The notes under the pieces were generated by a model. It worked only from the letters and a program-made list of their open reading frames with translations. It did no database searches and was not told where the DNA came from. Shown in pieces: positions 1 through 10,185 of a stretch of DNA of 64,000 nucleotides. Numbering within the stretch: position 1 is the first letter of the stretch; each line of letters begins with the position of its first letter. A program made the translations under genes and the position numbers. This stretch comes from Chondrus crispus (lineage: Eukaryota > Rhodophyta > Florideophyceae > Gigartinales > Gigartinaceae), in assembly GCF_000350225.1 (NCBI RefSeq), contig NW_005178485.1, positions 204,099 to 268,098 on the forward strand. Reading direction: 5' to 3'.

Positions 1-1
1 C

Positions 2-1276
2 CTCACGGACGACGTGTTAGGTGAAGCGTACGACGCTGTCGCTACGGCGCGACAGCAATCGCATGAGACGGAAAGCACGTTTGCTGACCGACTCGAGACT
101 GCCGCGTTCCGATGCACGGCAGTCTTCTCCGAACAGTCCCTCGCGCACTACTTCGTGCGGGGACTTGCACCGGCAACCGGTGCCGCAGTATCCGAAACTG
201 TGCAAAGGCTGCCAGGCAGTCAGAAGACCGATCTTCCGACCATCCGCCGTATCGCCACGGCGGAAGGTACAACGTACCGCGCCCGGCGCGGTTTACCTCT
301 GCCCGATTCGAAACCGGCAGGGAGGGCTGGCAGGACTACGAAGTCCGCCGCGACAAGTTCGCCCGCCTCGACCCTCCATATTGGGGAGGATGAGTGGCAG
401 GCCGACCCGGTCCTCATTGCGCAAGGAGCAGGGCCCGTGGGGGCACGAACCCCGTCACCGATGTCGACCGGAACGACGTCGAGTTACGCGACCGCATTCG
501 CGGCCACTCCGAGAGTGGCAAGGGGCACGGAGCCCCGCGTCGCCGAGCTCGATATCTCGAGTCGAGATAAGGGAAGCGCCTCCCCTCGCGTGCCCCTCCT
601 CACCGATGAGGAGGCGCGGCACGCGGCGACCTTCGCCTCAACGGACGGCAGCGCGTACGTCTGCTGGCTATGCCGTACGTACGGGCATGCCATGTACGCG
701 TGCCCGTTCCTGTCGCCGGAACAACGAATGTTCACGGCGTACAGGAACTACCGCTACCAGATGGAGACGCGCCCCGGTGCGCGCAATCTCCTCCGGCAAG
801 CGGTGGGCGAGGGCCGTCCCCCGCGTCAAGGTTTCCCGATCCGAACGGGTGGGGGCGTACGCTTCGCCCCCCGTGGAGGCGGGTACCGTCGTAACGAAGT
901 CGATCGTCGGGATCGACCCGCCTATCGCCAGGCGGACACGAGGTACCCGCGCCAAGGAGAGAGAGGGGACCGAGACCGCTCACGGTTACCCCAGCAGGTA
1001 CAAAATGCGATAATGTACCTGCAAGACTGGGTAGAGGACCCGTACCCTCTACCCACGGAGGGTCACGAAGGAGAGCCGACTCGCTTCGTCCCCCATATCC
1101 TGCGACGACCGGACGCCGCAGGTCAAGGCCCGGAAGTACCGGAGTACTTCGCCAAGGCCGCCGAGCCGCAGTGGGGGAATCGTCCCGACCCACGCGACCG
1201 GCTACCGGAAGAAGACCTGGCCGTCGATAGCCAGGAGGTTAGCTCCGATAGCACGGGTAGTTCGAAAAAAGGGTAA
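2..1276 (+). CDS. gag: Gag polyprotein, 5' partial
   Basis: Structural (capsid/nucleocapsid) protein of the chromovirus. The frame is open from the first bases of the window, so the true start is missing. The first ~100 residues read like a retrotransposon capsid domain (Gln/Glu-rich stretch, then a hydrophobic 'FVRGL' segment). A CCHC zinc knuckle is visible at bases ~656-697 (C-x2-C-x4-H-x4-C, starting CWLC). The C-terminal third is rich in Arg, Gly and Pro, typical of nucleic-acid-binding tails. The TAA stop lies inside a predicted hairpin, and the -1 frame (pol) is open from base 1261. Confidence 0.85.
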   Translation, partial: LTDDVLGEAYDAVATARQQSHETESTFADRLETAAFRCTAVFSEQSLAHYFVRGLAPATGAAVSETVQRLPGSQKTDLPTIRRIATAEGTTYRARRGLPLPDSKPAGRAGRTTKSAATSSPASTLHIGEDEWQADPVLIAQGAGPVGARTPSPMSTGTTSSYATAFAATPRVARGTEPRVAELDISSRDKGSASPRVPLLTDEEARHAATFASTDGSAYVCWLCRTYGHAMYACPFLSPEQRMFTAYRNYRYQMETRPGARNLLRQAVGEGRPPRQGFPIRTGGGVRFAPRGGGYRRNEVDRRDRPAYRQADTRYPRQGERGDRDRSRLPQQVQNAIMYLQDWVEDPYPLPTEGHEGEPTRFVPHILRRPDAAGQGPEVPEYFAKAAEPQWGNRPDPRDRLPEEDLAVDSQEVSSDSTGSSKKG

Positions 1277-1317
1277 AGACGGTTACGTACACGCGGTCGC
1301 GTGAGCCGTCTTTTCCC
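1261..1317 (+). promoter_or_regulatory. Candidate -1 ribosomal frameshift signal between gag and pol
   Basis: A run of six A (1265-1270) precedes the gag TAA (1274-1276). A strong hairpin follows: 1271-1282 pairs with 1306-1317 (one mismatch at position 4), and an inner perfect stem pairs 1290-1295 with 1298-1303. The pol frame is -1 relative to gag and is free of stops from 1261 through the pol ATG at 1417. A homopolymer slip site, a stable stem a few bases downstream and an open -1 frame are the usual parts of programmed frameshifting. The slip site is not a perfect X-XXY-YYZ heptamer (it reads G AAA AAA G), so the call is an inference. Confidence 0.5.
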
Positions 1318-1416
1318 CACGAACTAGACCCGACCCCGCGTGCTTGCCAAGGACACGGGGGGTATTGTCCGATAATACATCCCCCGCTTCCGGAGGCGGG
1401 CACGGGAGCTCCTGTA

Positions 1417-4400
1417 ATGCCGATACAGGAGGGAGCGCACGTCGAGGCCTCCGAAGGCCCGACGTTAGGAGAACAAGACACCGGGACAGCCGACGTCCCG
1501 GTGAGGGGTAACGATGGCGACGGGGGCAACGAGGACCGAAAAGATTCGGTCGACCCCCTGACTCCCGCGAGCCCAAGGTTGCCGGAGAAAGGTCCGTTTC
1601 GTACGGACTCGAGTAATCCGAGGGGCGTCACTGGTCCGCGGACGCCCCAAGGAAGGGGGAGAAGGAAACGCAAGCGGAGCCAGCACCGAAATCGAAGGCC
1701 CCGGCGGAACGACCTCACCGATAAGGTCGCCCCGAAGGTTGTCGACGGCGTCATTTGCCTTCTGACGTCGAAGATCTACAACGTTTTCGGCTCGATAGCC
1801 ACAGAGGGAAATGCGTTTAAACCCCGCACGATCGCTGTTGATACGTGCTCGGGGTATAATCTGGTGAGGAAGGCCGACCTTCCCCCCGATTGGACGCGTT
1901 ACGTCGTGCACGACGCACCTCTGCCACGACTGGCAGGCGCAAATAGCAACCCCCTCAAGCTTTCCGCCGTCGTCCGCCTGGCCGTGCGGTTGAGGAACAC
2001 GGTGTTCCGAATTCCGTTCGTTGTCGCGGACCAGCTCGCCGTGCCGGTCCTTCTCGGCACGGCCTTCATCGATACGCACGTGCGATGTATCGACATCGAA
2101 GCTCAACGAATGGAGCTACGCCAAGGCGGTTCCGTCGCCATCGTTGACGGAAAGGGGGAGTCGACTCCCCCTACCAGGCGACACGGGCGACACACGGGTC
2201 GGCCAGACGTACGCGAGGAGGCCCCGCAAGCGATCCGAATCGCCCGCTGGGTTACCATCCCCGCGATGTCACAAGTCCGCGTGCGTGTGACAACCGCGGG
2301 GAGGGGCCTCGTGTTCCTGGAACCCAAGCCCTCACTCCAACACCGACATGGAGTGAGGCTGACGAATGGCGTCGCGGAGGTCGTACCGAATCGGACCTTC
2401 GACGTCATCGTCGCGAATTTCTCACGACGGGAAAGGAGGCTTCCGAAGCACACCGTCGTGGGATACGCGAAGCGCAACCCCCTCGCGATCCTCACTCCCG
2501 AACGTAAGGTCGCCGAGGGGATCGCTCACGCGCTACACCTGACCGACTTGACCGATCAAATCGATGGGGTAGGAGTTGGCCGATCCAACTCCGACAATAA
2601 GACCACTGCCGGGGACAGGGGGGTCGACCGGGACGAACGGTCACCTTTATGCCAACCGACGCCGAGGAGTACTGTACTCCACCAGCAAAAGGATCCCGAA
2701 AATCCACCGATGGATTGGGAAAAAGAGATCGACCTGTCATACATCGACGATGACCAGCTCCGTGGCTGCGTACTCGAGATGCTCCGTAAGCACTCGAGTC
2801 TGTCGAGCGGTGGGCTTGGAACGATCCAAGCCACGGAGCACCGCATTCCCCTCGACCCTGGAACGAAACCGATTCGTTCTATGCCATATCGGAAGGGCCC
2901 GGCCATGCGCGAAATGGTCGCGAAGGAGGTCAACAAGATGTTAAACGCAGGGGTTATCGAACCCGCGAGCACCGAGTGGGCGTCCCCCGTGGTGCTCGTA
3001 CCGAAGAAAGACGGCTCTCTTCGGTTCTGCGTGGACTACCGGCGTCTCAACGCGAAGACCGCAGCGGATTCGTATCCGCTGCCACGGATGGACGACTGCA
3101 TCGACTCGTTAGGAGATGCAGCCGTCTTCACCACGTTGGACTGCAATTCCGGTTATTGGCAGATCCCGGTCGCTCCGGAAGATCGGGATAAGACCACGTT
3201 TACGACGCACATGGGCACGTTTCGCCACTTGCGCATGCCGTTTGGACTCAAAGGGGCACCGGCCACCTTCCAACGTGCGCTCGACATAATACTCTCCAGA
3301 GTTCGCTGGCAAATATGCCTCGTCTATCTCGACGACGTGATCGTGTTCTCCCGTACGCACGGAGAACACGCGAGGCATCTCCATACCGTCTTGAGCTTAC
3401 TGCGGAGTTCCGGTATCTCCCTTAAGCTCAAGAAGTGCAGCTTCTTCCGACCGAAGGTGCACTACCTGGGGCACGTCATCTCCCCAGGCAAGTTGAGCGT
3501 GGCCGATACGGCGGCCGACGCTTTCAAGACGTTCACGTTCCCGAGGACGTTGACGCAAGTGCGCTCGTTCCTCGGGGCGTGTAACGTATACCGCCGATTC
3601 GTTAAGGGGTTCTCTAAGATTGCGCGTCCTCTGACCGACATGACGCGTAAGGATTCGGATCCCGATTTCTATAACCTTACGGAGCTGCAACTTCAGGCGT
3701 TCGAGAACCTTAAGAAATGCATGATCGCTCCGCCGATCCTCGCGTTGCCCCGGCACGGTCGTCCGTACATGATAGACACCGACGCGAGTGCCTACCAACT
3801 CGGCTGCACATTACTTCAGGAGCACGAAGAGCCGAACGACTGGCGCCCCGTGGGGTATTGGTCGTACTCACTGTCCGATAGTGAGCGCAACTACAGCGCT
3901 ACCGAACGTGAGTGCTTCGCCGTAGTGTGGGCCGTCCGCACACTACGGCCGTACGTAGAAGGCACGAAGTTCACCGTACGGACGGACCATGACGCCCTCC
4001 GATGGCTCATGTCCCTCACCGAGAGTTCCGGAAGACTCACCCGGTGGCGGCTACGTCTGGCTGAATACGATTTCACCATTCAGTACCGCCCCGGACGCGT
4101 GCATCAGGTGCCCGATGCCCTGTCACGACTCGTGTCGCCGAAGGTCGCCGATGACCTTCGCTCTACCGTCGAGGTGGATGACGACATCCCCACTTTCGAC
4201 GGGGGCACGACAGTTCGAGACGTATCGAACGAGCTCGCGGACCACGCTTGTACCGCGAGCTGTGATCATCAGGCCGTCCATGTCTTCGTGACGACACGGA
4301 ACCAAGGTGAAGCCCGGACAAGGTCGCGCGTACGGACGCGCGACGAACCGCGAGGAGAGGACGAGGCCCCCGCTCTCCAAGGACCCAATTCGTTTTGGGA

Positions 4401-5157
4401 GGAGAACGACGAGTTCGACGCCGCCGACATCCAGCGCGCCGAAGACCCCGATGCTGGCGCACTCGACTCCCCGGTCGCCCCACCGCAGGACGACCTTCCG
4501 GCCCCTCTTACGATAGAGGAGATAGCCGAGGAGCAACGCGTGGATGACTTCTGCCAAACCGTTTTGGCACGACAGTCAGAGTCCCGGGACTCCGCGTTCT
4601 TCGAGGACCACCAAGGGGTGCTCAAGCGGAGACACCCCTTCGACCCTGATATCGTACAGGTGGTGGTACCTCGGACGCTCCGCGCCAGGCTCCTTCGCCT
4701 GTGCCACAACCCGGCCATCGCGGGGCACCCAGGCCAGAACCGTATGTACTACGCACTTCGACGCGAGTACTACTGGCCCCACCTGGCTGCAGACGTCGCG
4801 GCCACGGTGCGAGGGCGTCGAACCTGCGCGATGAACCGGGTGAAGCTGAGGAAACATCTCAACCGATTGAGATTGTTTCCAGCTACGAGGCCCCTCGAGA
4901 GCCTCGCGATCGACATCTTGGGGCCGCTCCCCAAGACGAAGACAGGGAAACGGTTCCTGCTCGTGACTACGGACCGTTTCAGTAAGCTGACGCAAGTCGT
5001 GGCGCTCCGCACGATAACCGCATACACCGTCGCAGTTGCGTTCTGCGAATCTTGGGTGTTTAAATACGGCGTCCCGCGCACGTTGCTGTCGGATAACGGA
5101 CCGCAGTTCAACGCCAAGTTCTTCCACAGCACGTGCCGTGTTCTGGGGATAACTTAA
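1417..5157 (+). CDS. pol: Pol: protease, RT, RNase H, integrase core (ends at a frameshift stop)
   Basis: Polyprotein that matures, copies and integrates the element. In order: an aspartic protease near 1836 with active-site DTCSG (Cys for the usual Gly); reverse transcriptase with DYRRLN near 3035 and catalytic YLDD near 3330; RNase H with DTDAS near 3775 and the conserved TERE block near 3900; an integrase His/Cys finger near 4690-4830; and the first two catalytic aspartates, in AIDILGPL (~4905) and LLSDNGPQF (~5092). The ATG at 1417 is the first in frame, but the frame is open back to 1261, so a Gag-Pol fusion by frameshifting is possible. The frame stops at 5155-5157 inside a 5-bp tandem duplication; the rest of integrase continues in another frame. 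Confidence 0.9.
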   Translation: MPIQEGAHVEASEGPTLGEQDTGTADVPVRGNDGDGGNEDRKDSVDPLTPASPRLPEKGPFRTDSSNPRGVTGPRTPQGRGRRKRKRSQHRNRRPRRNDLTDKVAPKVVDGVICLLTSKIYNVFGSIATEGNAFKPRTIAVDTCSGYNLVRKADLPPDWTRYVVHDAPLPRLAGANSNPLKLSAVVRLAVRLRNTVFRIPFVVADQLAVPVLLGTAFIDTHVRCIDIEAQRMELRQGGSVAIVDGKGESTPPTRRHGRHTGRPDVREEAPQAIRIARWVTIPAMSQVRVRVTTAGRGLVFLEPKPSLQHRHGVRLTNGVAEVVPNRTFDVIVANFSRRERRLPKHTVVGYAKRNPLAILTPERKVAEGIAHALHLTDLTDQIDGVGVGRSNSDNKTTAGDRGVDRDERSPLCQPTPRSTVLHQQKDPENPPMDWEKEIDLSYIDDDQLRGCVLEMLRKHSSLSSGGLGTIQATEHRIPLDPGTKPIRSMPYRKGPAMREMVAKEVNKMLNAGVIEPASTEWASPVVLVPKKDGSLRFCVDYRRLNAKTAADSYPLPRMDDCIDSLGDAAVFTTLDCNSGYWQIPVAPEDRDKTTFTTHMGTFRHLRMPFGLKGAPATFQRALDIILSRVRWQICLVYLDDVIVFSRTHGEHARHLHTVLSLLRSSGISLKLKKCSFFRPKVHYLGHVISPGKLSVADTAADAFKTFTFPRTLTQVRSFLGACNVYRRFVKGFSKIARPLTDMTRKDSDPDFYNLTELQLQAFENLKKCMIAPPILALPRHGRPYMIDTDASAYQLGCTLLQEHEEPNDWRPVGYWSYSLSDSERNYSATERECFAVVWAVRTLRPYVEGTKFTVRTDHDALRWLMSLTESSGRLTRWRLRLAEYDFTIQYRPGRVHQVPDALSRLVSPKVADDLRSTVEVDDDIPTFDGGTTVRDVSNELADHACTASCDHQAVHVFVTTRNQGEARTRSRVRTRDEPRGEDEAPALQGPNSFWEENDEFDAADIQRAEDPDAGALDSPVAPPQDDLPAPLTIEEIAEEQRVDDFCQTVLARQSESRDSAFFEDHQGVLKRRHPFDPDIVQVVVPRTLRARLLRLCHNPAIAGHPGQNRMYYALRREYYWPHLAADVAATVRGRRTCAMNRVKLRKHLNRLRLFPATRPLESLAIDILGPLPKTKTGKRFLLVTTDRFSKLTQVVALRTITAYTVAVAFCESWVFKYGVPRTLLSDNGPQFNAKFFHSTCRVLGIT

Positions 5158-5159
5158 CT
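5150..5159 (+). repeat. TAACT tandem duplication breaking integrase
   Basis: TAACT occurs twice in tandem (5150-5154, 5155-5159). The second copy supplies the stop that ends the long pol frame; integrase resumes immediately after it in a shifted frame. Downstream residues carry the expected NGQVERYNR block, so the disruption is limited to these five bases. Confidence 0.85.
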
Positions 5160-6002
5160 AATATGTACACATCGGCATACTATCCCAAGACGAACGGGCA
5201 AGTTGAGCGATACAACCGCACGATCGCTGCGATGCTACGCAACTACGTAGGCGAGCATCAAGACAACTGGGACGTGTACGTGGGGCCGCTTACGTACGCG
5301 TATAACTCCCACGTACACCGCACCACCGGCACGACGCCGTTCGAGCTCGTGCTCAGCAGACCACCGCCGGAGTTCTCGCTTCGACGACCCGACGGGGACA
5401 CTCCCCTTGCCGACAGAGGGGACCAACGCACCGAGTTCCTCAAGACCTTGGATTCGACAATCCAGAAGGCCTACGGGAGCCTGCGTCGGACGCAGGCCCG
5501 CTACAAGCGCGACTTCGATAAGCGCATACGACGGGTCAACTCGCGACTCCATCCGGGAGAGCACGTATACCTCAACCCCACCTGCTGGGGGAAGACTTCG
5601 AACAAGCTCGCGTCCCCTGCGGTCGGACCCTACCGCGTCCTCGCGAACGACCGCCGAACCATCACGATCGATCGTGATGGGGTCACTGAGCGGGTCTCCG
5701 CAGACCGCTGCGTATACGCGCCACCGCCGACGGACGCGCCACGGGGGAGCACAACAACCCCAGCTGACCTTGCCGACAAGGTCAGAGAGGGAACACAGTA
5801 CGCTGTCGAGCGACTACTGAAGCACCGAGATATGCAAGACGGAACTATCGAGTTCCTCATCAAGTGGGCGGATTACGACACGCCCACCTGGACTGCGCGG
5901 ACTCACGTCCCGGAGGAGTTGGTGTCTCGTTACGCCCAACGCCTCCGGAGACGCACCGGCGTGGACCTCAACTCAAACGTGAACGCGGACGTTCACGCTT
6001 GA
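5160..6002 (+). pseudogene. Integrase C-terminal part and chromodomain, displaced by frameshift
   Basis: Continuation of pol after the 5-bp duplication. It begins with the third integrase catalytic block (NGQVERYNR, catalytic Glu) near 5195, followed by the integrase C-terminal domain. It ends in a chromodomain at about 5795-5935 (YAVERLLKHRDM, then FLIKWADYDTPTW), which in chromoviruses steers integration to marked chromatin. The stop is at 6000-6002. Because the join is off-frame, this copy should not make active integrase unless the duplication is polymorphic or a sequencing error. Confidence 0.85.
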
Positions 6003-8572
6003 GGGGGGGCCCTCAACCGCTCCTTCGCGCATTAAAACGTCAGGCTGCACGAGCAGAGCGGAAAGAGAGGCGTGAAAGGACAGCTGCCCTCATCGGAGGG
6101 TCACGCGATCGGACGACGCCCGACGTCAAGACGTATTGACGGACAGAGCCAGTGCCAGAGGGCGCGACGACGCCGGCACGCAGCCACAAGTCAAGCCAAC
6201 GAACGGCTTCCGACGTCGCCGACAAGACGCGAGAGCGAAGACAGCACGTACTGTCTTACGAAAACAAGACGAAAACAAGCCCTCTCGGATGATGAGGAGA
6301 GACCCTGACGAGACCACGTAGTCGATCGCCGGGGAAGCCATCTCCCCATTTCGGTAATGGATACACGGAAGATTTGGCATCCTTTAAACCCCGACGCCGC
6401 GGGGCCCTAGGACAAAAAAATGGGTCAGCAGACGTACGTGCGGGCAGCCGAGATGGTGCACACCGGGCGAAGACGCTACCTCCGATCCCCAGGTCGACGG
6501 GGTCGTTCCCACCACCTTCCTACCGCCCCGCCGTCTGTGAACACGCACAAAACGCGGCGCGGAGGAGAAGAGTAGGGAGATCGTGGTCGAAGCGAGCGAG
6601 CGTGGTGCGTTCGAGAATACAGGGAGGGTCGCCACCAAGGCTCAGGGCCAGTGCGTACGCGAACGCGCGGATCGCAGAAAATAATGCGCGAGAAGCAAGG
6701 GAACGCGTACCCATGCTCAATGTACGGACCAAGTGGGGACGAGGCAGACGAACTCTGATGCGCAACTGTTACCTCGGCGCGGGCTCCTTTCATAACCCCC
6801 GCACTCTAAAACTGCGAAAATTGGGAAAATGGCAAAACCTTGCCACTAAAATAGGTGGCATGACCGCCGTCGGTCAGTGCAATGCCCCACCGTCGGAAAA
6901 TTCGCCACGGTCGCCTTCTAAAAATACAAGAAAAATATGGAGGAGAAAAGGTGGCCCTACAGTCATGCAATCCAAGCTGCACGGTGCGCGCGCATGCAGC
7001 CCATGTACTGTACGACACGCATGTACTTACATAATAAGAACCGCTGCCCGCCGCTCATGCCATCACCAAGTCACCACCGCCGCCTTCCGAAAAATTTAGG
7101 CAAAAAAGGGTAGGGATGGCTACAGTGCCCCCGGGGATATGTGCATTGCTGGAATGGCCCAGCACGCTTGATTTCCCATTTTAAAAAAATGGGCGAAATT
7201 TTGGAGGGGCGGGAAACCGCACAACAACGCACGTTGCGCACGGGCCGGCCGGTGCAGCACGCGCAACACGCAAGCGGCAGCAGGTTGGCGGTGCTCTTGC
7301 ACGCCGCTGCTGCAGTGCCCATAGGACACGGCGGGATGAACCATGGCAACCATCGCGAGGGGGGGAATCGTGACACAAGCGTCCTGAGGACGCCACCCCA
7401 CGCGACGCGCGCGAATCCCCCCCGACGGGCATACTGCTGTAGGTAGGGTTCGGTTGGCCTTTGGAATTATCGCCCTTTTTTTGCGCTTAGGTGCATGATC
7501 AAGCAGAGGAAGAGGAAACTGCGCGCTCATAAATCGAATGAGAGTCAAACATCACCCTCCTTCGAGCGTCGGCATCCTCACGCATTCGCCGGCGGCGGGG
7601 GAGTATGCATCCTGCTGTGTGCGACGATCGCGACCCTCAAAATGCTTCTGGACTCGCCGCTCACTATCTACCACGCGTAGGAAAATGAAAACGTCAAGCT
7701 CGGAGATGCAGTACACAAGCCAGAACTGAAAGTCCACGAGCAAGTTGGACCCGGTCGAGCGGACGTTCTACTCGCTTCTGTAGGCGTCAAATGCTTATAA
7801 CGAATTGATCCACTAATTAGGAAGAGCCTCGGGTCAGAGAGCGGCTGTATTATGACGGGTATGCTCTCATCTCTCTGGCAGGAGCGGGAAAGTGTAGATA
7901 ACGGCGCAACGCCGGGATGGTTTCCGGGGACGTGGATCTGTCCGCAACTGGGCTGCGCAATTCGTTCTCAATCACCCCGACAGAGAAACAACAAATTTAC
8001 GAAATGGATAATGAACCGATCCGTCGGGTCGCTTCGAACGCGAAAGAGGACTTACGCGAAAGGGGTGGGCGGACCGACGACGTACCCCGCCCCTACCTTG
8101 CCCACGACGGGCGTGGGGATCGCATTCGCTTCCAAGCCCCCTGAGAAATCCATGCGCGTGATTGCATCCCCAGGGTCGAGACCGGTCCCGACCTCATTCA
8201 CCCCAAACCCAGACGCACGCGACAAAGATGGGTAGGACCTACAGTTGGGTCGCGCGGACTGTACCACGACGGGCAGCAAGGCTAGAACTGGAAGGACAAT
8301 CGACTGCCTCGCTTTGCCGTGTCCGAAATCACATAGCACGACCCCCGCGGTAGCGCTCAACGTATACAGCGCAGCGTGCTCCTCGGAGCGGGTCATATGC
8401 ATTAATGCTAACGGTGCCGGTAATGCGACCAGACCTACAGTCGTCACGACGCTAAGGAGGAGCACCATAACACGCCACGACGAGGAACGAGAACCCCCTC
8501 CCTGTAAGAGGCACGCGAGGAAGGATATAGCTTTAGAATGCTACTCGTCGTGCAGCGCCATGACGACATTGA
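6003..8572. other. Non-coding stretch downstream of the chromovirus
   Basis: About 2.6 kb without a supported gene. The start should include the chromovirus 3' UTR and 3' LTR, but with no 5' LTR in the window I cannot place them. Long GC-driven frames occur on both strands with no recognisable domain. The - strand frame 8052-8468 is hydrophobic (three possible membrane segments) but has no convincing neighbours. Confidence 0.4.
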
Positions 8573-9160
8573 CAGTATCGATGCCGGTGGCTGCTGAAAC
8601 ATCTGACCGGTATGGTCGGGACGATCTGGGCGTACGAAACGATAGAACAATACGAGTTCATGCGCAGAGCTGAAAAGTGGACTGCAAAGGATGAGGGCGA
8701 GTTTCGCGGGTCGATGCGGATCATCACTTACGAGATGGCCTAGGAAGCGGACCGGCGGCATTCGCATGAGGGGTACTTCCAGAAACCGAGTTGGTGGCGT
8801 GTGTGAAACCGAAGGTATGCGCAAGGGGGACGACGGGATTCCGGAGTTCTGAGACGGAGCAGGGGGGTGACATAGTCGGTTCGTCGCGACGACCTCCCAT
8901 GGTAGACCTGGTGAGGGAAAGCCCCATGGCAAGGCAGGACCGCGAAGGAGCGGTAACGGACACGACGCCGGAACGGCACAGACTCGTGCACGCCGCCCAG
9001 ATCAACGGCCACGTCAAGGGGGCTCAACGCGGTGTACCGCAAAATGCACCGCAGCGGGAAGGAGGTGTTCTGGATCTACGACGCGCTCGCGCCGCGCGTG
9101 TAGCTCGAGCGCATCGGGTACCTCAGCATTCACATCACGGTCTTCTTGCAGTGGGGGGGG
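8573..9160 (+). pseudogene. Decayed protein-coding fragment, family unknown
   Basis: One reading frame gives protein-like sequence in two blocks. 8573-8743 encodes 56 residues rich in Trp, Tyr and Glu, including IWAYETIEQYEFMRR. 9032-9160 encodes KMHRSGKEVFWIYDAL and, after an in-frame TAG at 9101, continues LERIGYLSIHI. Both blocks are in the same frame. The composition looks like real protein rather than a shadow, but I do not recognise the family. Most likely a broken element ORF. Confidence 0.35.
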
Positions 9161-9180
9161 GGGCTCAACTCCGCTTGAGA

Positions 9181-10185
9181 TTCAGCCCCGCAGAGAGAAG
9201 GTACACTACTTGGCAGAGTACGACGCCGCGGCGCACTGGACATGCAAGGGGGAGTCCGCCGAAGAGAACGGCGGCGACAGCCTGGAAGGAGGCAAAGTGC
9301 GAGAGGTCTGCCTCGGGTGCGGCAGGGACAAGAAGCCCGCCGAGCGCGTGAAGGGAGGCGGCGACAAGCAGATGGATGTGGAGGGGGACAGGGCGCACGA
9401 CGAGGAAAGAAGCAAGACGCCGGACGGGGGAGGGAAGACGAGAACGACGCCCGCCGCGGACGTAAACCCGTCGCTAGTCGCGCGCCCGTAGGGGACCGAC
9501 GAGCGAGAGAAGCCGCTCCACAGGCTCCTCAACCCGGGGAAGAGAGTCGGGGGGCCCTCTGGCCAATGGGAGCTCGTTAATTCGGGTATGCCGGAAATTG
9601 CCCGTGCGTACTCCTCAGCCCCGTAAGGACCATTTGGCCAATCGGAGCTCGTCGAATTCCGGTCGAACCGGACAACCATCCCGTCCGAGCTCGCGCGTTA
9701 ACCCCTCACCGCGTTCCTCCCCCAGAGGCGCCGTCCACCTTGGACCAGACGAGAAGGTCGCCGGCAGAGGGAGGCGACGGGAGGAAAAACGCAGCGGCGG
9801 CCGTGGGGAACGCCGCAACACGGGACGGCGGGGCTGGTTCGTGCGAGGCCGTGCCACTCCTCTGGGCGTGGCAGCACGTGCCCTCACGGATCAGAGCACA
9901 TCGAGCTGCACCGTCGAAACGGAAGGAGGGGACGAGGAGTTCACGTCCCCTTGTTGTACGAGTACGACACTCGGCGAACCGCCACCGGGGCTTCCCGCCT
10001 CCAATGCGCCCGCTCGCCCGGAACGACCGAAGACAGGACTTCGCCGCGGGTCGCCAACCCTCCGAGGAAGGGGAAGGGCCAGAGGAGCAAACACCGACCG
10101 CATGTACACTAGAAAACGAGGGGGGGCGAAGAAAGCTTTTACGACACAGGAGCGAAGGGGCGGCGCTAGACGCTGCTCAAGGCGG
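9181..10185. other. GC-rich non-coding stretch
   Basis: No gene supported. An imperfect direct repeat of about 25 bases containing a CCAAT box lies at 9561 and again at 9636. If the 755-aa gene downstream (- strand) is a gag, a pol would be expected here, but none of its motifs is visible. Confidence 0.4.

Larger units (their letters stand above)
2..6012 (+). mobile_element. Ty3/gypsy chromovirus, 5' part outside window
   Basis: GC-rich LTR retrotransposon in the order gag, protease, reverse transcriptase, RNase H, integrase, chromodomain, which is the Ty3/gypsy order. The 5' LTR, primer site and gag N-terminus lie left of the window, so the 3' LTR cannot be delimited by comparison. A G-run just after the pol stop (about 6001-6009) is a candidate polypurine tract. 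Pol is broken once, in integrase, by a 5-bp duplication at 5150-5159; otherwise the reading frames are intact, so the copy is probably young. It resembles but is not the same family as the pol remnant at 21.4-24.6 kb. Confidence 0.9.

Noticed and set aside
21-1013. Long Arg/Ser/Pro-rich ORFs overlapping gag and pol in other frames
   Set aside because: Shadows of the chromovirus coding frames; no domains.
8052-8468. Hydrophobic - strand ORF as a membrane protein
   Set aside because: Hydrophobicity follows from GC-rich codon-position bias; no homologue, neighbour or motif supports it.
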